Source of the DNA: an uncultured Brevibacterium sp.
GTDB lineage: Bacteria > Actinomycetota > Actinomycetes > Actinomycetales > Brevibacteriaceae
Assembly: GCA_902489185.1 (NCBI GenBank)
Contig: CABTZC010000030.1
Span: 1 to 12,585, forward strand
DNA length: 12,585 bases
Reading direction: 5' to 3'
How positions within the stretch are numbered: the stretch's first letter is position 1; each line of letters opens with the position of its first letter. Shown one piece after another: positions 1-5,405 of the stretch. The notes below the pieces were generated by a model. The model did no database searches. It was given only the letters and a program-made list of their open reading frames with translations, and was not told the DNA's origin. The translations under genes and the position numbers were made by a program.

Positions 1-1160
1 CTGATCGACAGGACCACCACGCCGTTCGAAAACGTCATGCGGTCGCACAAGGACGCCAACTGATTAGGCAAGAACGAGTCGCGTGCCAGCTTGGATGCCA
101 GGCCGGGGAATCCTTCCATGGACGTGTTGGCCGCCACCAGCAGAACGAGGGCGGTGATGAGGGTAATCGCCGTGGCGACCGCCGGCATGTGGTCGAACAC
201 TGCGTCGGCGCATTGCGCGAGAACCGGAACTTGGTGGAATTCCTCCCCCACTGGCTGGCTGCGCTCAAACAGCTGAGTCGACGGATCGCTCACGTATTTG
301 ACGCCCACCTGGGTAGCCAGCCACGTGAGCCCTATCAGCATTGTGGCACTTAAGAGCCCGGTAAACGCCAGGGTATTCCCGGCGTTGACACCTCGGGGTT
401 TTGCGAACTTGGGAACAGCCGTTCCCACCGTTTCAATACCCGCTACGGCAACCAGACCAGAAGAAAACGCGCGAAGAATAATGATCGTGACAACGGCGCC
501 GTGCCACTGCAGATCACCGTCGAGTGGCACTATCGACAAGTGAGCGGTGGCGGCCCGGATCTCATCACCGCGCGCAATCCGAATTGCCCCATAGCCCACC
601 GTGACGAGAACGGCACCTACGAACAAATAGGTGGGGATCGCCAAAAGAAGCGGCATTGCGCGACCACCACGCAGGCCAAAAAGCGTCACCACTGCAATCC
701 CAATCGTGGTGATGAGGGTCAGGTAGCCTTCAAGCACATGAAAAGCTGACGCTAAGTAGCTAGCGAGGACGGCCATCGAGACGGACAAGGTGAGGACATA
801 GTCCACCAAAAGTGCCGCGGCGACTGCACGCCCAGGGCGGTAGCCCAGATTGCGGGTGGCCACATCGTAGTCGGCTCCTCCGCCGGGATAAGCTTTCAGG
901 TTCAGCCGGTAGCTACCCACCAAAATGAGAATAAGGACACCAACAGCGATCCCAATCCACGGGGCCGTTGAAATAGCGACAAAACCTGAAAGAGATAGGG
1001 CCAAAAGAATGGCGTCGGGCGCGTACGCAACAGAAGACAACATATCTGATGCGAAAATTGGCATGGCGAAACGTTTTGGGAGAGCTTCGCGTCTAAAGTG
1101 ATCACTGCGGAAAGGTCGCCCAACGATAATTCGCTTGAGTAGAGCAAAATTGTTTGCCAC
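1..1160 (-). CDS. KimA-like APC-superfamily permease (partial, N-terminal 386 residues)
   Basis: An open frame runs from a GTG at 1160 off the window start, so the C-terminal part is missing. Seen: many hydrophobic segments and blocks typical of the KUP/KimA branch of the APC superfamily: VGRPFRSD (13-20), FASDMLSSVAYAPD (36-49), AYPGGGADYDV (90-100), LLVDYVLTLSVS (117-128), LRAFSSG (229-235) and LVAANTS (341-347). Compared from memory with Bacillus subtilis KimA, a potassium/proton symporter, the ion-site residues D36, Y43, D117, Y118, T121 and S125 correspond to D39, Y46, D120, Y121, T124 and S128 here, and E233 to E243. T230 is replaced by A240. The M. tuberculosis relative Rv2690c also lies divergent to ceoB. 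Databases often label such proteins amino acid permeases. Potassium uptake at the cytoplasmic membrane is my inference. GTG 1166 and TTG 1169 are other possible starts; no clear ribosome site precedes any of them. Confidence 0.88.
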   Translation of the reverse strand, partial: MANNFALLKRIIVGRPFRSDHFRREALPKRFAMPIFASDMLSSVAYAPDAILLALSLSGFVAISTAPWIGIAVGVLILILVGSYRLNLKAYPGGGADYDVATRNLGYRPGRAVAAALLVDYVLTLSVSMAVLASYLASAFHVLEGYLTLITTIGIAVVTLFGLRGGRAMPLLLAIPTYLFVGAVLVTVGYGAIRIARGDEIRAATAHLSIVPLDGDLQWHGAVVTIIILRAFSSGLVAVAGIETVGTAVPKFAKPRGVNAGNTLAFTGLLSATMLIGLTWLATQVGVKYVSDPSTQLFERSQPVGEEFHQVPVLAQCADAVFDHMPAVATAITLITALVLLVAANTSMEGFPGLASKLARDSFLPNQLASLCDRMTFSNGVVVLSI

Positions 1161-1168
1161 GGGCACCA

Positions 1169-1174
1169 ATGGTA
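1169..1174 (-). promoter_or_regulatory. Possible -10 box for a leaderless permease transcript
   Basis: On the minus strand TACCAT (4 of 6 matches to TATAAT) ends 8 bases before the proposed permease GTG at 1160. That spacing suits a leaderless mRNA, which is common in actinobacteria and would explain the missing ribosome site. No good -35 box is visible, so this is tentative. Confidence 0.2.
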
Positions 1175-1180
1175 CGTCAA

Positions 1181-1186
1181 AGGGAG
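1181..1186 (+). promoter_or_regulatory. Ribosome binding site choosing the ceoB start
   Basis: AGGGAG sits 8 bases before GTG 1195. This favours 1195 over the upstream in-frame TTG at 1135, which would add 20 residues ahead of the Rossmann beta strand and overlap the permease coding region. Confidence 0.6.
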
Positions 1187-1194
1187 TTTGGATC

Positions 1195-1866
1195 GTGCAC
1201 TTCGTCATCATGGGATGTGGACGCGTAGGGGCCCAACTGGCCCGCGGACTCGATGCCAAAGGCCACACGGTAGCGGTCGTCGATAGAAACGCCGACGCGT
1301 TTGTGAAACTGGGAAAGAACTTCACGGGTACTACCGTGACCGGAATTGGTTTTGACCGCGACACACTCGTGCGGGCACGCACCTCGGACGCGTACGCCTT
1401 TGCCGCCGTGTCCTCCGGTGACAACTCCAACATTCTGGCTGCCCGTGTTGCCCGGGAGACTTTCGGAGTCAAACACGTAGCCGCCCGGATTTATGACCCT
1501 CGCCGCGCCCAGGTTTTTGAACGTTTGGGAGTCCCCACCGTGGCAACCGTGCGGTGGACTGCCGACCAGATGATGCGCCGCCTTATTCCGTCAGGGGCAG
1601 TTAACGAGTTCCGCGACCCTTCCGGGCGCATGGTGTTGTCAGAAGTTCATGTTCACCCCGACTGGGTTTCACACTCTGTTAGCGAGATAGAAGCACATAG
1701 TGGCGCCCGTGTCGCATATTTCACTCGGATGGGCGAAGGGATCGAGGTCACGCCAGACACCCTCCTCCAAGACGGTGACCTTGTGCACGTCATGTGTCGC
1801 TCTGAAGCCCTCGACGACGTCGTCCGATCACTCGACGGCCCAGTAACAGAAGAGGACAACTCATGA
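1195..1866 (+). CDS. ceoB: TrkA-family RCK potassium-transport regulator CeoB
   Basis: Cytoplasmic nucleotide-binding regulator of potassium transport, 223 residues. The N-terminal RCK_N Rossmann domain begins at residue 1 with the glycine motif GCGRVG (7-12), followed by acidic D30 at the end of the second strand, which normally contacts the ribose of NAD(H). The C-terminal part from about residue 135 matches an RCK_C/TrkA_C ligand-binding domain, ending in GDLVHVMCR. Its stop overlaps the ceoC start in an ATGA, so the two are translationally coupled and probably form a hetero-oligomeric ring. Order and orientation match M. tuberculosis Rv2690c-ceoB-ceoC. No TrkH or KtrB pore gene is in the window; the only transporter nearby is the divergent KimA-like permease. 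The start is GTG 1195, supported by AGGGAG and by the position of the Rossmann strand. Confidence 0.9.
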   Translation: MHFVIMGCGRVGAQLARGLDAKGHTVAVVDRNADAFVKLGKNFTGTTVTGIGFDRDTLVRARTSDAYAFAAVSSGDNSNILAARVARETFGVKHVAARIYDPRRAQVFERLGVPTVATVRWTADQMMRRLIPSGAVNEFRDPSGRMVLSEVHVHPDWVSHSVSEIEAHSGARVAYFTRMGEGIEVTPDTLLQDGDLVHVMCRSEALDDVVRSLDGPVTEEDNS

Positions 1867-2516
1867 AGGTCGTAATTGCAGGTGCCGGCTCAGTGGGACG
1901 CTCGGTTGCACGTGAACTCATCGATAAGGGCCACACAATCGTCATGCTCGACAACGACAAGCAAGCGATTCGTCGTGATCTTGTCCCCGACGCCAGATGG
2001 GTTCACACGGATGCCTGCGAACTGGATGGCCTCGCTGACGCTCAGCTGGAAGACTGCGATGTGGTTGTCGCCGCTACGGGTGATGACAAAACAAATCTGG
2101 TGTTGAGCCTGCTTGCCAAAACGGAGTTTGGAGTGCCACGCACGGTAGGCCGGGTGAACCACCCGCGCAACGAATGGTTGTTTGACGCCAACTGGGGCGT
2201 CGATGTGGCCGTGTCAACCCCCCGACTCATGACGGCCCTTGTCGAGGAAGCCGTCGAGGTGGGTAACCTGGTGCAACTTCTGACATTGCAACACGCTGGA
2301 ACCACGCTCATGGAGCTCACTCTCCACGAAGCCTCAGAAGTCTTGGGTAAGCGAGTCGGCGATATTGAACTTCCCCAAGACACCGTTCTTGTTGCGGTGG
2401 TCCGTTCTGGCCGAGCTTTTGCACCTCAAGACGACGACACCCTGGTCGACGGGGACGAACTTTTCTTTCTCGCAGACACCTCGGCTAAACCTCGCCTCCG
2501 CGAACTGTTCAGCTAG
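1863..2516 (+). CDS. ceoC: TrkA-family RCK potassium-transport regulator CeoC
   Basis: Second RCK protein of the pair, 217 residues. Seen: RCK_N Rossmann fold with GAGSVG (7-12), D30 in MLDND, and the central VVAATGDDKTNLVLSLLAK stretch typical of TrkA N-domains. This is followed by a region like RCK_C from about residue 135 (LMELTLHEAS ... VVRSGRAF ... GDELFFLAD). The ATG overlaps the ceoB stop (ATGA), so it is co-translated with ceoB. Its 3' end overlaps the convergent OB-fold gene by 8 bases, leaving no room for an ordinary terminator. In the family, NAD(H) or ATP binding to RCK rings gates a potassium transporter. Which membrane partner is used here is unknown. Confidence 0.9.
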   Translation: MKVVIAGAGSVGRSVARELIDKGHTIVMLDNDKQAIRRDLVPDARWVHTDACELDGLADAQLEDCDVVVAATGDDKTNLVLSLLAKTEFGVPRTVGRVNHPRNEWLFDANWGVDVAVSTPRLMTALVEEAVEVGNLVQLLTLQHAGTTLMELTLHEASEVLGKRVGDIELPQDTVLVAVVRSGRAFAPQDDDTLVDGDELFFLADTSAKPRLRELFS

Positions 2517-2865
2517 TTTCTGCGGCTACGTGAGTGAGCAACTCGTATTCAGGGTTAAGCGTGACAAGATCTCCGTCAACAGTTGTGAATCGTCCGCACA
2601 GAGTGACGGGGCGCCCCACAGTGAGACCCGGAACGTCCCGCCTGCCCATAAAAACCGCGTGAAGCTCAGTGTGTCCGTCTGACACAGCAATTTCGAGCCG
2701 AGGTGGTTCCAGCGGGGTCGACCGGGTAACGGATGACACCACGCCACGGGCGCACAGTTGCTCGCGTGCTCGCACGTGTGCGAAATTCGAGATTGTGTTC
2801 AGCGTGACCGCCTTAGCGCACTTCTGCGATTTCGGGACCGCGTTCAAACGGGTCGATATCGTCAT
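2509..2865 (-). CDS. OB-fold nucleic-acid-binding protein (Rv2694c-like)
   Basis: A 118-residue protein whose central part (about 37-112) fits an OB-fold. Key stretches are LCARGVVSSVTR, then LEIAVSDGHTELHAVFMGRR, then GRPVTLCGRFTTVDGDLVTLNPEYELL. The F-x-G-R-R and N-P-x-Y-E-L signatures are typical of the small actinobacterial OB proteins found next to DUF3710. It probably binds nucleic acid, but its exact role is not established. I chose ATG 2865 because AGAGGG lies 8 bases upstream and the length agrees with the family (about 120 residues). This makes it overlap the end of the DUF3710 gene by 53 bases, consistent with coupling in a dut-DUF3710-OB operon. The frame stays open up to 3075, but that part lies inside DUF3710 and is not conserved-looking. 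A downstream TTG near 2847 is another possible start. Confidence 0.8.
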   Translation of the reverse strand: MTISTRLNAVPKSQKCAKAVTLNTISNFAHVRAREQLCARGVVSSVTRSTPLEPPRLEIAVSDGHTELHAVFMGRRDVPGLTVGRPVTLCGRFTTVDGDLVTLNPEYELLTHVAAETS

Positions 2866-3622
2866 CGGATGAGCCCTCTGGCTCTGCGTCCGACTGCAGA
2901 TTAGGTGGGCTGAGTTCAAGCACCTGCCCGGGCGGCATGGGGCCGTCACCGCGAACCACAATGATTCCACGGAACACGTCCACAAGTTCTTGTCGAACTT
3001 CTTCGGGCAGTCCGTCGGTCTGAGCGATAATTCCCAGCAGGAACCAGCGCGGACCATCAACACCCACGTACTCATGGTTCTGGACCGTCACCTGATCGTC
3101 GTCAATCTTGTGTGGGATTACGGCCGACAGTCCGTAGCCCAAGTCAGAGAAGATCTCCTTCGCAGATCCGCCGGCTGCTGTGACGCTCGCTGAAACCTGC
3201 TTGCGCACCTGCGCCCACAGACCTTCAGTCTTGGGTGCGGCCATCGCCTGAACGCGCAGAGCCCCACCTTTGTGGATAAGCGACACGGCGAGGATTGAAC
3301 CGCTTTCTTCTTGCGACTCAAGCTGCACCTGCATTCCGTCGATGACGGGAATCCGAAGAGTACCGAGGTCAATCCGGTTGGCCTCTCCGGCTTCCTCAGA
3401 TTCGTCCCAAGGCCCGTTCTTTACGCGGTCGCGGGGTGCTTCTTTCTGTGGTTCATCATCGTTGTCATCAACGCCGTTTTCATCAGCATCGGTATCACGA
3501 GAGTCATCTTCGACGACGTTGTCGTCTTGGGGCTCATTGTCAAGGTTGTCAGCATCTTCTGCGCCGTCAACGATCTCTTCTGCCTTGTCTTTGCGACCAA
3601 AAAAACTCTTAAACAATCCCAT
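2813..3622 (-). CDS. DUF3710 domain protein (Rv2696c-like)
   Basis: Actinobacterial protein of unknown function, 269 residues. The N-terminus MGLFKSFFGRKDK is basic and amphipathic. Residues about 15-75 are a very acidic, low-complexity, probably disordered segment. The conserved DUF3710 region follows at about 83-240, with RIDLGTLRIPVIDGMQVQLE, the alternating strands LRVQAMAAPKTEGLW, then DGPRWFLLGII and VVRGDGPMPPG. There is no signal peptide or membrane span, so it is probably cytoplasmic. The start is ATG 3622, preceded by GGGAAAG. Five bases separate it from the dut stop, and it overlaps the OB-fold gene downstream, so the three are likely one transcript. The acidic segment makes the opposite strand look like a hydrophobic ORF, which is an artefact. 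Confidence 0.88.
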   Translation of the reverse strand: MGLFKSFFGRKDKAEEIVDGAEDADNLDNEPQDDNVVEDDSRDTDADENGVDDNDDEPQKEAPRDRVKNGPWDESEEAGEANRIDLGTLRIPVIDGMQVQLESQEESGSILAVSLIHKGGALRVQAMAAPKTEGLWAQVRKQVSASVTAAGGSAKEIFSDLGYGLSAVIPHKIDDDQVTVQNHEYVGVDGPRWFLLGIIAQTDGLPEEVRQELVDVFRGIIVVRGDGPMPPGQVLELSPPNLQSDAEPEGSSDDDIDPFERGPEIAEVR

Positions 3623-3627
3623 GGTGA

Positions 3628-4068
3628 TTACTTTCCCGTTGATCCGAACCCAGCGTCTCCACGCTGAGTGACATCAAGTGAGTCGACAATGTGGAAGTCT
3701 GCGCGCTCAACCTTTTGAATGATGAGTTGCGCGATCCTGTCGCCAGTCGAAATTTCCACTGGTTCATGAGGGTCCAGGTTAATGAGCGCTACCTTGATTT
3801 CCCCGCGATACCCCGCATCGATAGTGCCCGGAGCATTGACAACCGTGAGCCCGCGCTTGGTACTTAACCCCGATCGCGGGTGGACGAGTCCCACGTACCC
3901 CTGCGGAATTGCTAGCGCAATTCCCGTAGGAACAGTAACGCGTTCAAATGGTTGGACCGTCACGTCGGTGCGTGCACATAGATCTGCACCAGCGTCGCCG
4001 GGATGACCGTAGGTGGGGATCCGTGCGCTGTCGTGTACGCGCATGAGTCGAATAGGTAAGTTTTCCAC
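3628..4068 (-). CDS. dut: Deoxyuridine 5'-triphosphate nucleotidohydrolase (dUTPase)
   Basis: Hydrolyses dUTP to dUMP and pyrophosphate in the cytoplasm, keeping uracil out of DNA and supplying dUMP for thymidylate synthesis. The protein has 146 residues, normal for the homotrimeric family. All five motifs are present: I DAGADLCA (25-32), II PRSGLS (64-69), III NAPGTIDAGYRGEIKV (78-93, catalytic D84), IV GDRIAQLII (109-117) and V RGDAGFGSTG (136-145), the mobile C-terminal lid with its aromatic F141. The start is GTG 4068 with AAGG just upstream. The gene heads the likely dut-DUF3710-OB operon and faces the DUF3093 gene across a gap of under 60 bases that must hold both promoters. Confidence 0.97.
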   Translation of the reverse strand: MENLPIRLMRVHDSARIPTYGHPGDAGADLCARTDVTVQPFERVTVPTGIALAIPQGYVGLVHPRSGLSTKRGLTVVNAPGTIDAGYRGEIKVALINLDPHEPVEISTGDRIAQLIIQKVERADFHIVDSLDVTQRGDAGFGSTGK

Positions 4069-4115
4069 GCCTTGACTCTATCGACCTACGAAACGTAAGA
4101 AAAGCCCGGCGACAG

Positions 4116-4601
4116 ATGGGGCGTATGAGCCATGAAAGAATGTCCCCTATGGTCGCATCTTCTACGGTTTATTCAGAACGCGTCGCTCCATCTATCTGGT
4201 GGTGGGTTGTCGCGTTGGTTCTGTCTGCAATGACGTCGCTTATGGTGATCCCACTGTCGTGGATCGCGGGCGTCATCCTTCCGATCGTCGTCTTTATTGC
4301 CGTTGCTCTCACTTTGCGTTCGCTGATCCCGAATGTGACGGTCACACAGGATGTGTTGTTCGCCGGCCACGCTCACATTGAGCGTTCATTCATCACAGGT
4401 GCAACCCCATTGACAGGTGACGATGCTTTTAAAGCACGCGGTCAAGATCTAGACGCACGGGCATTTATGATGACACGCCCGTGGGCTTCAGACGCTGTGA
4501 AAATCGATATCGATGACCCGAACGACCCCACGCCTTACTGGATCGTGTCGACACACAAACCCACAGAACTCGCTCGGGTCCTCGGGCCACAGGCTCGCTA
4601 G
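4116..4601 (+). CDS. DUF3093 membrane protein (Rv2698-like)
   Basis: Small membrane protein of unknown function, up to 161 residues. The conserved part begins at YSERVAPSIWWW (about residue 19). Two hydrophobic helices at about 27-45 and 48-68 follow, then a soluble tail with VTVTQDVLFAGHAHIER and the family hallmark DPNDPTPYWIVSTHKP near the C-terminus. Divergent from dut and convergent with DUF4193, the same arrangement as Rv2697c-Rv2698-Rv2699c in M. tuberculosis. The start is uncertain: ATGs at 4116, 4125, 4140 and 4149 are all in frame and none has a strong ribosome site. I give the longest; 4149 would leave a short leader before YSERV. Its TAG stop overlaps the DUF4193 stop on the other strand. 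Confidence 0.83.
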   Translation: MGRMSHERMSPMVASSTVYSERVAPSIWWWVVALVLSAMTSLMVIPLSWIAGVILPIVVFIAVALTLRSLIPNVTVTQDVLFAGHAHIERSFITGATPLTGDDAFKARGQDLDARAFMMTRPWASDAVKIDIDDPNDPTPYWIVSTHKPTELARVLGPQAR

Positions 4602-4900
4602 TCGGCGCAGTCCGTGCAGACTGGGCTACCTTCTTCTGATTCGTCAGACATCTGCGAGCGGTGACGCACCAGGAAACACTCTGTACACGTAAATTCGTCG
4701 TTCTGCTTAGGCAACACGCGCACCGACAGTTCTTCGTTGGAGAGGTCTGCGCCAGGAAGCTCAAAGCCTTCGGCAGCTGCAGTCTCATCCTCATCAACCT
4801 GACTTGCCTGCTGCTGATTGCGTTGGGCCTTCAGCTCCTCGATCGAATCGCTCGAGAGATCCTCGTCCTGTTTACGTGGAACGTCGTAGTCGGTGGCCAT
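4598..4900 (-). CDS. DUF4193 zinc-ribbon protein (Rv2699c-like)
   Basis: Acidic 100-residue actinobacterial protein of unknown molecular function. Seen: conserved N-terminus MATDYDVPRK, an acidic and glutamine-rich middle (about 11-58), and two Cys pairs at the C-terminus, C72-x-x-C75 (CTEC) and C95-x-x-C98 (CTDC), that should bind one zinc. The family start M-A-T-D-Y-D fits ATG 4900 well; AGGG lies 3 bases upstream and AGGAG about 15 bases upstream. A candidate promoter at 4966-4994 lies upstream and overlaps an inverted repeat. The gene converges on DUF3093, both ending in one CTAG. Confidence 0.88.
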   Translation of the reverse strand: MATDYDVPRKQDEDLSSDSIEELKAQRNQQQASQVDEDETAAAEGFELPGADLSNEELSVRVLPKQNDEFTCTECFLVRHRSQMSDESEEGSPVCTDCAD

Positions 4901-4960
4901 GAACCCTAATCACACTCCTGTACAAGTGTCAGATGCACGCACGGTTTTTGCGCAATGTCT

Positions 4961-4975
4961 AATGCATTTTGCATT
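4961..4975. repeat. Perfect inverted repeat AATGCA-TTT-TGCATT, possible operator
   Basis: Two perfect 6-base arms with a 3-base spacer. Related half-sites follow at 4984-4988 (GCATT) and 4996-5001 (AATGCA), and a TGCATG at 5012-5017. The cluster overlaps the candidate DUF4193 promoter. The cognate regulator is unknown. Confidence 0.45.
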
Positions 4976-4994
4976 CTCAACCGGCATTTGGCAA
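4966..4994 (-). promoter_or_regulatory. Candidate promoter for the DUF4193 gene
   Basis: On the minus strand TTGCCA (5 of 6 to TTGACA) at 4994-4989 is followed after 17 bases by CAAAAT (4 of 6 to TATAAT) at 4971-4966. The -10 box lies inside the AATGCA/TGCATT inverted repeat, so a bound repressor could block it. Prediction by eye only. Confidence 0.35.
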
Positions 4995-5020
4995 GAATGC
5001 AGAAGCGACTGTGCATGTGA

Positions 5021-5082
5021 TTTACCGCATAAGAGTAAACAGTAGATGAACTCGCGTCAATATGAGTCCCATACGCGGTAAA
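5021..5082. repeat. Inverted repeat pair TTTACCGC / GCGGTAAA
   Basis: TTTACCGC at 5021-5028 and its exact reverse complement at 5075-5082, with centres 54 bases apart, about five helical turns. This spacing would suit two operators bound by one looping regulator. The pair lies upstream of the small helical gene and could be chance. Confidence 0.3.
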
Positions 5083-5161
5083 AACACACGCAGCAGCGAC
5101 ACGGACTCTGTTCGTCATGTACGTTGTCTACATAACCCAGTCTTTGGCCACGAACTGACTT

Positions 5162-5168
5162 AAAGGGG
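5162..5168 (+). promoter_or_regulatory. Strong ribosome binding site of the small helical gene
   Basis: AAAGGGG with a 6-base spacer to ATG 5175. It is among the clearest ribosome sites in the window and is the main argument that the short downstream frame is translated. Confidence 0.7.
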
Positions 5169-5174
5169 AAACGT

Positions 5175-5396
5175 ATGAGCGAATTTACCGACGAAATCGA
5201 CCGCAAAGCCGATCTCTTACGCGAAAAGATCCACGAGGCGCGCGAAAACGACAACGAATTCCTCGCCGAACAGCTTGTTGACGAGCTGCGCAACATCGAG
5301 CTGATCGCGCGTGAGCACGATCTCGACACTTCGGAAATGCAGCGGGTCATCGCCGCTGAAACAGGCCAGCTCCCCGTCGTCAACGAAGAACCCTAA
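5175..5396 (+). CDS. Small charged, helical protein of unknown function
   Basis: A 73-residue protein I do not recognise. It is rich in Glu, Asp, Arg and Lys, has no cysteine, and contains no membrane span or signal peptide. Residues about 4-26 (I8, L14, L15, I19 on one face) and about 28-48 look like two amphipathic helices, so a helical hairpin or coiled-coil oligomer is likely. The tail from about 60 (GQLPVVNEEP) is probably unstructured. Evidence that it is real: a strong AAAGGGG site at the right distance, codon use like its neighbours with many C/G third positions, an independent promoter region upstream, and a tight 9-base convergent gap to ferrochelatase. It might be a small adaptor or regulator, but nothing in the sequence defines a partner. 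Confidence 0.75.
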   Translation: MSEFTDEIDRKADLLREKIHEARENDNEFLAEQLVDELRNIELIAREHDLDTSEMQRVIAAETGQLPVVNEEP

Positions 5397-5405
5397 TCGC
5401 CAGCT

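Larger units (their letters stand above)
4901..5174. other. Divergent intergenic region between DUF4193 and a small helical protein gene
   Basis: The largest gene-free stretch in the window, visibly more AT-rich than its surroundings. It contains a candidate minus-strand promoter (4966-4994), a cluster of TGCA cores within AATGCA/TGCATT-type sites (4934, 4963, 4970, 4998 and 5012), an 8-base inverted repeat pair (5021-5028 and 5075-5082), and a strong plus-strand ribosome site just before 5175. A possible plus-strand -10 box is TACATA at 5129-5134, without a good -35. A 70-codon minus-strand frame inside it (4906-5118) has no ribosome site or recognisable features and is probably chance. I see no tRNA or riboswitch. 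Confidence 0.6.

Noticed and set aside
902..1180. Minus-strand 92-codon frame near the permease start
   Set aside because: It overlaps the permease in another frame. The permease frame carries the conserved SSVAYAPD and AYPGGG blocks, so this one is a shadow.
1135..1194. TTG 1135 as the start of ceoB
   Set aside because: It would add 20 residues before the Rossmann strand and overlap the permease; AGGGAG before GTG 1195 is a better signal.
2866..3075. Upstream extension of the OB-fold frame
   Set aside because: The frame is open to 3075 but lies within the conserved DUF3710 gene; ATG 2865 has a ribosome site and gives the usual family length.
3311..3667. Plus-strand 118-codon frame encoding a very hydrophobic, membrane-like protein
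   Set aside because: It is antisense to DUF3710. The Asp/Glu-rich segment of that gene (GAC, GAT, GAA) reads as Val, Ile and Phe on the other strand, which creates the false membrane protein.
4087..4097. Short palindrome TACG-AAA-CGTA between dut and DUF3093
   Set aside because: Only 4-base arms; expected by chance in a window this size, although its place in a divergent promoter gap is noted.
4906..5118. Minus-strand 70-codon frame in the intergenic region
   Set aside because: No ribosome site, atypical composition for this genome, and it covers the likely DUF4193 promoter. I could not support it as a gene.
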